Positions 61,701-64,000 of a stretch of 64,000 nucleotides of DNA are shown here, piece by piece (position 1 is the stretch's first letter; each line of letters starts with the position of its first letter). The DNA is from Heliocidaris tuberculata (Eukaryota; Echinodermata; Echinoidea; Camarodonta; Echinometridae): assembly GCA_025618425.1 (NCBI GenBank), contig CM046845.1:9505439-9569438 (forward strand), in the 5' to 3' direction. A program made the position numbers and the translations under genes. A model generated the notes under the pieces. It worked only from the letters and a program-made list of their open reading frames with translations. It had not been told where the DNA came from and searched no databases.

Positions 61701-64000
61701 CCTCCAAATCTTCCCTTTCACATCTGAGACCAAGAGAATGGGCATCATTGTGAAGGTAATGATACATTCTTTTGTCTTTTTTGTAGATACTCTTAAGAAA
61801 TGCGTAGACAGTGATAACTTGATTGAGTATTGATTATACATACTTCTTATGATTTAATTCTCTTCTGAATTTTGTGTTTCTTCTTTTTCTTGTTTTCTTG
61901 GGGCCAGTTTCTTGAAATGGTATATTAAGTCTAAGTTCATTGACATTCAATGGAAACATGTGTTGTAGAAATAACATGCGTTTCTATGGGATGTCCCTGA
62001 ACTTAGACTTGATGATTTAGAGAAACAGACCCGTTTTCGCTCTCTTTCCCTGTCTCTCCCTCTCTGTCCCTCTTTGTCCCTTTTACTCTTGCACTCTCTC
62101 TCTCTCTCTCTCTCTCTTCTCTTGCTGCTGCCTTTTCTGTTTGTTTTTTCTCTCTGTATTCTAAAACTTTATCCATGTTTTTGTTTTCTCTTTATTCCAT
62201 CATTTCCTCATCTAATTATTCTTTTATTCTCCTGTTTGTCGACATTTCTCATGACGATAGCAATCATATTACGTATCTCCCTATTTCTCTTTGGCAAAAC
62301 CAGGAGGAGAAATCTGGTCAAATCATCTTCTTCATGAAAGGAGCGGATACAGTAATGAGCTCTATAGTACAATACAATGACTGGCTTGAAGAAGAGGTAA
62401 CTACACGTCAATATTTTTTAATCAAGTTTAGTGAAAGGCAATTAACCAAACAGCGCTGTTTGAGACTCCAAAAGTCCATGGTTTTGCCTACTTTTGCACT
62501 TTATTCATTGAATTTTGTTAAACTTGAGAACCCTGTATATTGGAGGTAAACCAAGATGAAGTAAACAGTGGGATGATTATGTGGGGGGGGGGGGGGGGGA
62601 ATGCCTGTGCCTTATTTGTTTATTGTATTTTATCTTCTCTAAAATCACCTTTGTAAATCTACACTTTCTGACAGCAGAAGTCATTTGACCTGAGCTTGAT
62701 TAAAGAACATTTCTTTGATGATTTCACCCATGAACATCCCAGCAATACAGAGCAGAAACATGGGGAGGGAAGAATTAAGAACTTATCTCCCAGTGACCTC
62801 TTGACATTTCTTTCATTAATTCATGTGTCGTATTCAATGGGATCGATGTAATCGTTATATCCCTACAGAGCGGCAACATGGCAAGGGAAGGGTTAAGAAC
62901 CCTCGTCGTTGGCAAGAGGATACTCACAGAAGAACAGTATGCAGATTTTGAGGTAAGAGTACTTCATGAATCATTTAAAACAATGTATTTGTGTAGAGAT
63001 ATTAAACTCTTTGAATGGAATATTTATTCAATGTATTTGTAAAACACAGCTATTTTACTACTTTTTAGAAAAGTGTGGGTTATTCTTTTAAAACTAGCAA
63101 TTATTGTATTTTTTTAAAGACTTATACACTGTACATGATTCCAACAGCTAAAACAAAGGTAATTATATAATATTGAATGGCCTTGAGTAGGATACAAGGA
63201 TATATCGCACGAGCTATGAGCATATTTCACGAGTCGGCACGACGAGTGAAATATTTTCAAAGCGAGTATGATATATCCTTGTGTCCCATGAAAGAAAAGC
63301 CATTCAATATTATTATTATTAATTGTATGATACCTAGTTCCTCAATTTTCACCATTACATGTCCTTATGTTTTTGTATGGACTTCGACATAAAACACAGG
63401 GAGAAAATCATTTTTGTCCTTACCCAAGCATCTTGCAAGAGCTGCGCGCATACGTCCATTGTCTTAACCTTTGTGTATTTAAGCGCGTATTCACTTTTTT
63501 ACGCGTCACGCGCACCCCAAACCATGAGATATGGAGATATATTGCACGGTCATCCGGGTACTTTTACACATACCATGAGATATTGTTTTAAAATTGCACG
63601 GTCATCCGGGTACTTATGCGCAAACCATGAGATACGCCAATTTTTCTGATCGCCTGAAAACCCTTCATACAAATAATAATGTGATATACTGAACGTAAAG
63701 GAGTTCTAATATACGTATCCTGAATCTCAGTTCCCACATATAACTATGTAATCTTTAAAACAAATTTGTCAAATACTGAAAATTATATCTTTGATTCCCA
63801 ATTACATACTTCATTCATCAGATCTTTACCCCCCCCCCCCCATTCCCCAAGTCAAAAATCCATTAATTCCAAATACAAAGATTTTAAATTAAAAAAATCT
63901 GCAACTCAAAGTCTTCAAACCTTTATTTTTTTGTCCAGAATCGTTACACCCAGGCCAAGCTCAGTGTAACGGACAGAGCATCCAAGGTAGCAGCGGTAGT
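19628..64000 (+). CDS. ATP9: P4-type lipid-transporting ATPase, ATP9A/ATP9B type, sixteen 5' exons
   Basis: Exons: 19628-19710, 26898-27050, 29607-29757, 48460-48573, 51324-51491, 55060-55111, 56355-56449, 57628-57784, 58075-58241, 58618-58688, 59740-59905, 60654-60944, 61594-61755, 62304-62396, 62869-62952, 63939-64000+. All junctions are GT-AG and phases agree; 689 full codons are in the window. Features: acidic N-terminal tail resembling vertebrate ATP9B ([20 protein letters not shown]), TM1-TM2, actuator motif DGET (251-254), TM4 P-L-S-L (402-405), phosphorylation site DKTGTLTQN with Asp449, and KGAD (622-625) in the nucleotide domain. Missing to the right: hinge GDGxND, TM5-TM10 and C-terminus (family length about 1050-1150). 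Known relatives act on endosomal and trans-Golgi membranes, and yeast Neo1 is the fungal counterpart. This looks like a single ancestor-like gene of the ATP9A/ATP9B pair; which vertebrate copy is closer cannot be settled by eye. Confidence 0.95.
20132..20751. mobile_element. TTAA-flanked palindromic MITE (AGGGCAATCCAACC family), copy 1
   Basis: 620 bp bounded by TTAA, with TTAAAGGGCAAT at the left and GGTTGGATTTCCCTTTAA at the right. The left arm is interrupted after GGGCAAT by about 29 bp resembling ttaacctcgcttaagtgtgag, a motif also found near 22207. A short open frame starting MKNEITTSM recurs in every copy and is a product of the repeat. Confidence 0.8.
21178..21314. mobile_element. GGGCCC-TTGCATAAA family MITE, copy 2
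   Basis: Left end CAGGGCCCTCTTGCATAAA and right end TTTATGCAAGAGGACCCTG are inverted; ATTGGTTGAAAATC marks the centre. 137 bp, no coding capacity. Confidence 0.75.
21693..21860. repeat. 168-bp near-perfect hairpin with 3-nt loop
   Basis: The arms run inward from ACTATTAATACATGGTTG (left) and CAACCATGTATTAATAGT (right) to CGAGGC-TAC-GCCTCG at 21771-21785. Only a few small mismatched bulges interrupt about 80 bp of pairing. Confidence 0.85.
21885..22230. repeat. Dispersed repeat R1, copy A
   Basis: Begins CACTCACAGGACCATCACTA and contains GGGGCTGTGTC, AAGTTGAAGAGGT and GATCAAGTGAAATTTTCAGG; closely similar to 26278-26610 in the same orientation. Ends near an inverted cgaggtta/taacctcg motif. 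Confidence 0.75.
22340..22600. repeat. Dispersed repeat R2, copy A
   Basis: Contains CACCACTGCACAAAAGTCAC and TCGGCATTTAATTTACAA; closely similar to 25571-25800 in the same orientation. It ends at a G-run, whereas copy B continues into CpG-dense sequence. Confidence 0.75.
24632..24791. mobile_element. GGGCCC-TTGCATAAAA family MITE, copy 3
   Basis: Left end CAGGGCCCTTTTGCATAAAA, right end TTTTATGCAACAGGGCCCC. Inside are several ATGACAT/ATGTCAT inverted motifs. 160 bp. Confidence 0.75.
25571..25800. repeat. Dispersed repeat R2, copy B
   Basis: Second copy of the sequence at 22340-22600, same orientation, with scattered substitutions and small indels. Confidence 0.75.
25810..26010. other. CpG-dense patch in ATP9-like intron 1
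   Basis: CpG dinucleotides are far denser than in the surrounding A/T-rich intron (GATCGCCGCGAGCGCTGACA and similar). It could be part of a young repeat or a cryptic promoter. No open frame or splice-linked exon seen. Confidence 0.4.
26278..26610. repeat. Dispersed repeat R1, copy B
   Basis: Second copy of 21885-22230. The R1-R2 order of copy A is reversed to R2-R1 here, so the two repeats move independently or were rearranged. Confidence 0.75.
26898..27050 (+). CDS. ATP9: ATP9-like exon 2 (acidic N-terminal tail)
   Basis: Acceptor tttttttag, donor gtatgt. Encodes [20 protein letters not shown], an acidic cytoplasmic segment resembling DEMPLMMSEEGFEN of ATP9B, then a Cys-containing stretch [10 protein letters not shown]. 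Enters and leaves in phase 2. Confidence 0.93.
27051..29606. other. ATP9-like intron 2
   Basis: Contains one copy of a 0.4-kb dispersed repeat (27622-28030). From about 28600 onward it is rich in the palindrome TACATGTA. No gene seen. Confidence 0.75.
27622..28030 (+). repeat. 0.4-kb dispersed repeat, copy 1 (inverted partner at 39603-40017)
   Basis: Contains TTAAAGGTAACAGATAGTTT, CTCAAGTGAAATATTCATCG, CCCAGCG-type and GAGGCAGTGAAAAGCCGTTA segments. Nearly the whole stretch is found as reverse complement at 39603-40017. No protein signal in any frame. Confidence 0.85.
29607..29757 (+). CDS. ATP9: ATP9-like exon 3 (RTVWLG region)
   Basis: Acceptor cactacag, donor gtaaga, ends in phase 0. Encodes [13 protein letters not shown], then [24 protein letters not shown] and NQKYNxFTFxP are highly conserved just before TM1 in ATP9/Neo1 proteins. 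Confidence 0.96.
30438..31174 (+). mobile_element. Hairpin-capped repeat element 1 (TATGCCTCCGCC ends)
   Basis: Starts TATGCCTCCGCC and ends with its exact reverse complement, GGCGGAGGCATA (31163-31174). The 5' end also folds on itself: CCACC-GAA-GGTGG inside an outer stem ATGCCTCCG/CGGAGGCAT. A GTCCGTCCGTC tract follows, then about four degenerate copies of a roughly 130-150-bp unit containing TCAAGAACCATTTGAGGTAT and GTAGGTCAAAGGTCA. No coding capacity. Architecture is shared with the next element. Confidence 0.75.
31291..32292 (+). mobile_element. Hairpin-capped repeat element 2 (TGTCCCCGCC ends)
   Basis: Starts TGTCCCCGCC and ends with the exact reverse complement, GGCGGGGACA (32283-32292). 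Its 5' end folds as GTCCCC..CGAAC-GAA-GTTCG..GGGGAC. A (GTCC)n tract follows, then five tandem units of about 147 bp (31393-32130). Same plan as the element at 30438, with different sequence. Confidence 0.78.
31393..32130. repeat. 147-bp tandem repeat, about five copies
   Basis: Unit boundaries at about 31393, 31539, 31686, 31833 and 31976; one copy is 4 bp shorter. Each unit contains ATTATGCAAATTTATGCAAA, that is, two ATGCAAAT octamers in a row, the consensus bound by POU/Oct proteins. Divergence between units is low. Confidence 0.9.
32490..32810. repeat. Duplicated segment of about 150 bp
   Basis: AAAGATCAAGATCTGCTATT, AACTCATCTGTACATAACTT and TTAATGTTGTTGAGTTACAC each occur twice, giving two neighbouring copies with an insertion in the second. 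Confidence 0.75.
33700..35190. repeat. Tandem duplication of about 0.77 kb
   Basis: Sequence from about 33710 to 34440 is repeated from about 34450 to 35190: both copies contain ACTTCCCCCTTTC, TTTCACTGAGCATTTGTA, ATGGATCATGGCCAGAATGT, AATGGTAACTATCAATCAGA and GACAGAACTTTGTGCTTCTG in order. Substitutions and short indels distinguish them. Confidence 0.85.
35320..35815. repeat. Tandem repeat, about 155-bp unit, 3 to 3.5 copies
   Basis: The unit contains GCATCCAAGCAGATTGCCAT, AGCCCTCAAAAAAGTAAAAG and CACTGGGTTGTAGATGTT. Copies become more diverged to the right. Confidence 0.85.
36655..36700. repeat. (AT)n microsatellite
   Basis: Alternating TA dinucleotides with few interruptions, able to form cruciforms. 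Confidence 0.85.
36925..37025 (+). promoter_or_regulatory. Promoter-like cluster upstream of THAP relic
   Basis: GCCCCGCCCC (36928-36937, GC-box-like), TCACGTGA (about 36966, E-box), TGACGTAT (about 36978, CRE-like) and TATATA (about 37015) occur in that order about 110-200 bp before the THAP ATG at 37128. Known vertebrate-type sites; use as a promoter is inference. Confidence 0.35.
37128..37314 (+). pseudogene. Decayed THAP zinc-finger domain gene
   Basis: The ATG at 37128 opens [20 protein letters not shown], a typical THAP start (C-x4-C). The frame is broken near 37190 by an apparent 4-nt insertion (ctacgtacatcat) and continues as [16 protein letters not shown]. After a second shift near 37238 it continues as [20 protein letters not shown], which supplies the final C-x2-H pair. 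Together these cover the C2CH DNA-binding module. THAP domains occur in P-element, Kolobok and related transposases and in host factors; the rest of the protein is not seen. Reading order and motif spacing make chance unlikely, though neither shift was checked by alignment. Confidence 0.65.
37246..37527 (-). CDS. Unidentified acidic open frame, possible first exon
   Basis: A 93-codon frame starts [20 protein letters not shown] on the minus strand and overlaps the THAP relic head to head. The first 30 residues are rich in Asp, Glu and Ser, followed by a KEKK basic patch, a composition common in nuclear proteins and transposase N-termini. It resembles in style, not in sequence, the minus-strand frame at 38424. 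I do not recognise it and it may be non-coding. Confidence 0.25.
   Translation of the reverse strand: MDSDRESDLEDFFEPDTNSDLSDNLSIPKEKKLKCSGKGNSTIMFEPLAEDAPGHREGVAGKGPRVKLLQLLEKKSDHCKLYSTRLALATLPA
37905..38440 (+). repeat. 33-bp hairpin tandem array, left end
   Basis: About 15 to 16 units of GGTTCGCTTTCTAGCGAACC plus a 13-bp spacer. Each 20-mer is a hairpin: GGTTCGCT, loop TTCT, AGCGAACC. The spacer alternates between ..GTAACCAA and ..GCCACCAA, in the middle of the array on a regular 66-bp cycle. The unit length is 11 codons, so both strands stay open for more than 140 codons; the resulting 11-residue peptide repeats are probably by-products. Confidence 0.95.
38424..38816 (-). CDS. Unidentified acidic Ser-rich open frame inside the 9.9-kb element
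   Basis: About 130 codons on the minus strand. The track start is a GTG; the first ATG is a few codons in ([10 protein letters not shown]), and a splice-acceptor-like cttcag precedes it. It contains [30 protein letters not shown] and SSEDEKE, strongly acidic and Ser-rich. It ends where the hairpin array begins, with its last residues encoded by a degenerate array unit. It could be an N-terminal transposase exon. No family recognised. Confidence 0.35.
   Translation of the reverse strand: MDYFNRMALEGDFKRFITRSLDDVSFESQLSLDDAYFDDNPTRIATSTPQKDKTPSTNDAHVYDFHSSDSDLDTVPMQLEESESSLDCSSDFSRIFISSEDEKECVPVCDISARPSTKKEPANLGGREVW
39603..40017 (-). repeat. 0.4-kb dispersed repeat, copy 2
   Basis: Reverse-complement partner of 27622-28030, with small substitutions and an extra few bases near 39750. 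It sits inside the 9.9-kb putative element, so it inserted after that element or was carried with it. Confidence 0.85.
40175..40250. repeat. 28-bp tandem repeat, three copies
   Basis: Three copies of AATAAACCATATATCTCCTC with minor variants. Confidence 0.85.
40755..40890. mobile_element. TTAA-family MITE fragment (one arm)
   Basis: AAAGTCCACCCTGATATTAA, AAGCAGAAAAATAAAGAAAT and AAGAAAGTTATGAATTGTTG match one arm of the complete element at 42686-43232. A second diverged arm lies at about 41890-41990. Confidence 0.6.
42110..42620. repeat. 500-bp T/C-rich strand-asymmetric tract
   Basis: Over 80 percent pyrimidine by eye on the + strand, with loosely repeated TTCTTCCATCCATATTTC-like phrases. 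The Phe/Leu/Ser-rich open frames in all three + frames are produced by this composition and are not genes. Confidence 0.75.
42686..43232. mobile_element. TTAA-flanked palindromic MITE (AGGGAAAGTCCACC subfamily), complete copy
   Basis: 547 bp bounded by TTAA. Left end TTAAAGGGAAAGTCCACC, right end GGTGGACTTCCCCTTTAA. The long arms pair through CAATTTGTGTTTGATTG, GTTGCCAATTTG and GCAAGATACGTCACGGAG, so nearly the whole element is a foldback. Confidence 0.85.
43790..44280. mobile_element. TTAA-family MITE, 3'-truncated copy
   Basis: Left end AAAGGGCAATCGAACCTTTG and body match the copies at 20132 and 59112. Similarity stops at about 44270, so the right terminus is missing. Confidence 0.7.
46975..47455 (-). 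repeat. 33-bp hairpin tandem array, right end
   Basis: About 14 units in inverse orientation to 37905-38440, with the same GGTTCGCTAGAAAGCGAACC hairpin. Spacers vary (TTGGAGGCAGA, TTGGTGGCAGA, TTGGATACAGA), and a few units carry GATACGTTCG in place of GAGAGGTTCG. The outermost units match the left array exactly. Confidence 0.95.
48460..48573 (+). CDS. ATP9: ATP9-like exon 4 (TM1-TM2)
   Basis: Acceptor ccatacag, donor gtaagt, 38 codons, phase 0. Encodes [20 protein letters not shown] and [11 protein letters not shown], matching the first membrane hairpin of the family. It follows an 18.7-kb intron. Confidence 0.96.
48574..51323. other. ATP9-like intron 4
   Basis: Contains a CpG-dense stretch (about 48880-49150), a C-run (about 49281), a 38-bp tandem repeat (49358-49471), half of a TTAA-family MITE (about 49640-49760, ending AGGTTGGATTGCCCTTTAA) and (TC)n at about 50476. 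No gene seen. Confidence 0.75.
49358..49471. repeat. 38-bp tandem repeat, three copies
   Basis: Unit GAAGCTTGGCTTGAGCTGGG plus TTAATAATACTATTCAGT, almost identical in all three copies. Confidence 0.93.
51324..51491 (+). CDS. ATP9: ATP9-like exon 5 (TM2 end, actuator domain start)
   Basis: Acceptor cttctag, donor gtgaga, 56 codons, phase 0. Encodes the end of TM2 ([20 protein letters not shown]), then RDREVN and DLIVVEK; compare RDKEVNSQ and DLIIVEK in vertebrate members. Confidence 0.96.
51492..55059. other. ATP9-like intron 5
   Basis: Contains a roughly 200-bp tandem repeat (51919-52545), TACATG-rich sequence (53350-53420), a poly-G run (about 54490) and a partial GGGCCC-type MITE arm (about 54640-54740). 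No gene seen. Confidence 0.75.
51919..52545. repeat. Tandem repeat, about 200-bp unit, three copies
   Basis: The unit contains ATATTCATAGTGTTTTTAT, CTTCTAATCTAGCCATTCTC and TGATATTGACAG..CGTGCTTCTT. Starts are near 51919, 52127 and 52328; the third copy ends near 52545. Confidence 0.9.
55060..55111 (+). CDS. ATP9: ATP9-like exon 6
   Basis: 52-nt exon with acceptor attttgaag and donor gtaaga. Encodes [17 protein letters not shown], the conserved loop of the actuator domain. The phase of 1 at its end fits exon 7. Confidence 0.93.
55791..56206. mobile_element. TTAA-flanked piggyBac-like MITE (CCCTTTC ends)
   Basis: TTAACCCTTTC at the left end and GAAAGGGTTAA at the right end are exact inverted repeats; 416 bp including the TTAA on both sides. 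CCC right inside TTAA is the piggyBac terminal pattern. GTTGCCAATTT and CAAATTGGCAAC motifs recur inside. No transposase. Confidence 0.65.
56355..56449 (+). CDS. ATP9: ATP9-like exon 7 (DGET motif)
   Basis: Acceptor tcgtacag, donor gtggga. Encodes [24 protein letters not shown] (251-254) is the P4-ATPase actuator motif whose Glu drives dephosphorylation of the catalytic aspartate. Confidence 0.97.
56705..57477. mobile_element. TTAA-flanked piggyBac-like non-autonomous element (CCCTAAAAGGGCCGGG ends)
   Basis: The outer 21 bp at each end are perfect inverted repeats: TTAA, then CCCTAAAAGGGCCGGG. G-runs at about 56723 and 57399 and C-runs near both ends extend the symmetry as GGTGGAATCC..CCCCCCC and GGTGGATTCCATCCCCC. 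The interior is A/T-rich with no intact transposase frame. It sits in intron 7 of the ATP9-like gene. TTAA target plus CCCT terminus fits the piggyBac superfamily; the assignment is inference from the ends. Confidence 0.8.
57628..57784 (+). CDS. ATP9: ATP9-like exon 8
   Basis: Acceptor ttactcag, donor gtgagt. Encodes [18 protein letters not shown] and [14 protein letters not shown]. The SIENTLWA-type motif is diagnostic for the family. Ends in phase 1. Confidence 0.96.
58075..58241 (+). CDS. ATP9: ATP9-like exon 9 (to TM3)
   Basis: Acceptor tttttcag, donor gtaata. Encodes [32 protein letters not shown] and the TM3 helix. A CCCTCCCCCA tandem repeat starts a few bases past the donor (about 58252-58312). 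Confidence 0.96.
58252..58312. repeat. CCCTCCCCCACC tandem repeat
   Basis: Four to five C-rich units directly after the exon 9 donor. The complementary strand carries regular G-runs and could fold as a G-quadruplex. Confidence 0.9.
58618..58688 (+). CDS. ATP9: ATP9-like exon 10 (TM4 first half)
   Basis: Acceptor ataacag, donor gtaagc, 71 nt. Encodes [20 protein letters not shown], then IPL and the first two bases of Ser. The splice junction falls inside the PxSL lipid-gate motif. Confidence 0.95.
59112..59702. mobile_element. TTAA-flanked palindromic MITE (AGGGCAATCCAACC family), intact copy
   Basis: 591 bp with TTAAAGGGCAATCCAACC at the left and ATTGGATTTCCCTTTAA at the right; very similar to 20132-20751 but without the interruption in the left arm. 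It ends only 38 bp before ATP9-like exon 11, so it forms most of the end of intron 10. Confidence 0.85.
59740..59905 (+). CDS. ATP9: ATP9-like exon 11 (phosphorylation site)
   Basis: Acceptor ttgaacag, donor gtaaga. Completes Ser404 of PLSL and encodes [31 protein letters not shown] and [11 protein letters not shown]. Asp449 is the residue phosphorylated by ATP in every P-type ATPase. Confidence 0.98.
60190..60395 (-). mobile_element. tRNA-derived SINE, reverse orientation
   Basis: On the minus strand a head with GGTCACGAGACTACGGACC and B-box GGTTCAAATCC (complement near 60343-60353) leads into GCCAAGACATTAATTTATGT and AAATGGATACCCAGTAGGAA. Head-to-tail layout is the same as at 15110. Confidence 0.65.
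60654..60944 (+). CDS. ATP9: ATP9-like exon 12 (nucleotide-binding domain)
   Basis: Acceptor cccacag, donor gtgagc, exactly 97 codons. Encodes [12 protein letters not shown], a variable Ser/Thr/Lys-rich linker, ALCHNVTPV and YQASSPDE, all family landmarks of the N domain. Confidence 0.96.
61250..61552. repeat. Poly-G run and degenerate (GAT)n tract
   Basis: G-run at about 61256, then (GATGAT)n with interruptions at 61385-61552, in intron 12. Mirrors the (TCA)n tract of the SLC7 gene. Confidence 0.9.
61594..61755 (+). CDS. ATP9: ATP9-like exon 13
   Basis: Acceptor gtttacag, donor gtaatg, 54 codons. Encodes [19 protein letters not shown] and [19 protein letters not shown]; FPFTSExKRMG is a conserved nucleotide-domain segment. 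Confidence 0.97.
61900..62032. mobile_element. Foldback MITE related to the GGGCCC family
   Basis: Ends GGGGCCAGTTTCTT and AGAAACAGACCC are inverted; AAGTCTAAGTTCA pairs with TGAACTTAGACTT and GAAACATG with CATGCGTTTC. 133 bp in intron 13, followed by a (TC)n tract at about 62093-62118. Confidence 0.6.
62304..62396 (+). CDS. ATP9: ATP9-like exon 14 (KGAD motif)
   Basis: Acceptor aaaccag, donor gtaact, 31 codons. Encodes [20 protein letters not shown] and WLEEE. Lys622 of KGAD is the conserved ATP-contact lysine of the family. Confidence 0.97.
62869..62952 (+). CDS. ATP9: ATP9-like exon 15
   Basis: Acceptor tccctacag, donor gtaaga, 28 codons. Encodes [19 protein letters not shown] and TEEQYADFE, close to [18 protein letters not shown] of ATP9B. 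Confidence 0.97.
63169..63311. mobile_element. 143-bp hairpin element
   Basis: AATATTGAATGGC at the left and GCCATTCAATATT at the right are exact inverted repeats. Inner arms ACAAGGATATATC and GATATATCCTTGT pair, as do ATATTTCAC and GTGAAATAT, around GTCG-GCA-CGAC. Confidence 0.8.
63515..63640. repeat. Two-copy tandem repeat
   Basis: CCATGAGATAT and TTGCACGGTCATCCGGGTAC each occur twice with a period of about 65 bp; a third partial CCATGAGATA follows. Confidence 0.8.
63939..64000 (+). CDS. ATP9: ATP9-like exon 16 (cut by window end)
   Basis: Acceptor ttgtccag after a T-rich tract. Encodes [20 protein letters not shown] and runs off the right edge; it aligns with [19 protein letters not shown] of ATP9B. 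Confidence 0.92.

Overview
The window is animal nuclear DNA. Genes are split into short exons with GT-AG introns, most of the sequence is non-coding, and it is packed with transposon relics, inverted-repeat elements, microsatellites and homopolymer runs. The protein families, the repeat style (palindromic MITEs, tRNA-headed SINEs, poly-G tracts, TACATGTA-rich introns) and the compact exons suggest a marine invertebrate deuterostome, most likely an echinoderm such as a sea urchin. The organism call is inference; a search would be needed to confirm it.

Layout. Positions 1-2270 hold the 3' half of an L1/Tx1-like non-LTR retrotransposon broken by one stop codon. About 2650-4400 is a cluster of low-complexity tracts and poly-G repeats. 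From 5182 to 14391, ten exons on the + strand encode the last 438 residues of an SLC7-family (LAT-type) amino-acid transporter; its first coding exon or exons lie left of the window, so the LINE probably sits in or upstream of its first introns. Positions 14392-19627 are intergenic, with several foldback elements and a GA-rich minisatellite. From 19628 to the right edge, sixteen exons on the + strand encode the N-terminal 689 residues of a P4-ATPase (lipid flippase) of the ATP9A/ATP9B type. It is cut by the window end after the phosphorylation site and most of the nucleotide-binding domain. Both exon sets join with consistent reading phase.

The two genes are unrelated in function. The transporter is an obligate exchanger light chain at the plasma membrane; the ATPase acts on endosome/Golgi membranes. 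They run head to tail with about 5.2 kb between them.

The novel material is in the ATP9 introns. Intron 3 (18.7 kb) contains: (a) two neighbouring elements, each starting with a GAA-loop hairpin whose outer arm is repeated inverted at the 3' end; (b) a decayed THAP zinc-finger gene behind promoter-like signals; (c) an apparent 9.9-kb transposon at 37741-47624, whose near-identical inverted ends each carry about 170 bp of unique sequence followed by a tandem array of about 15 hairpin units of 33 bp, flanked by CATT. Further downstream are two TTAA-flanked, piggyBac-like non-autonomous elements (55791-56206 and 56705-57477). At least two palindromic MITE families recur across the window.
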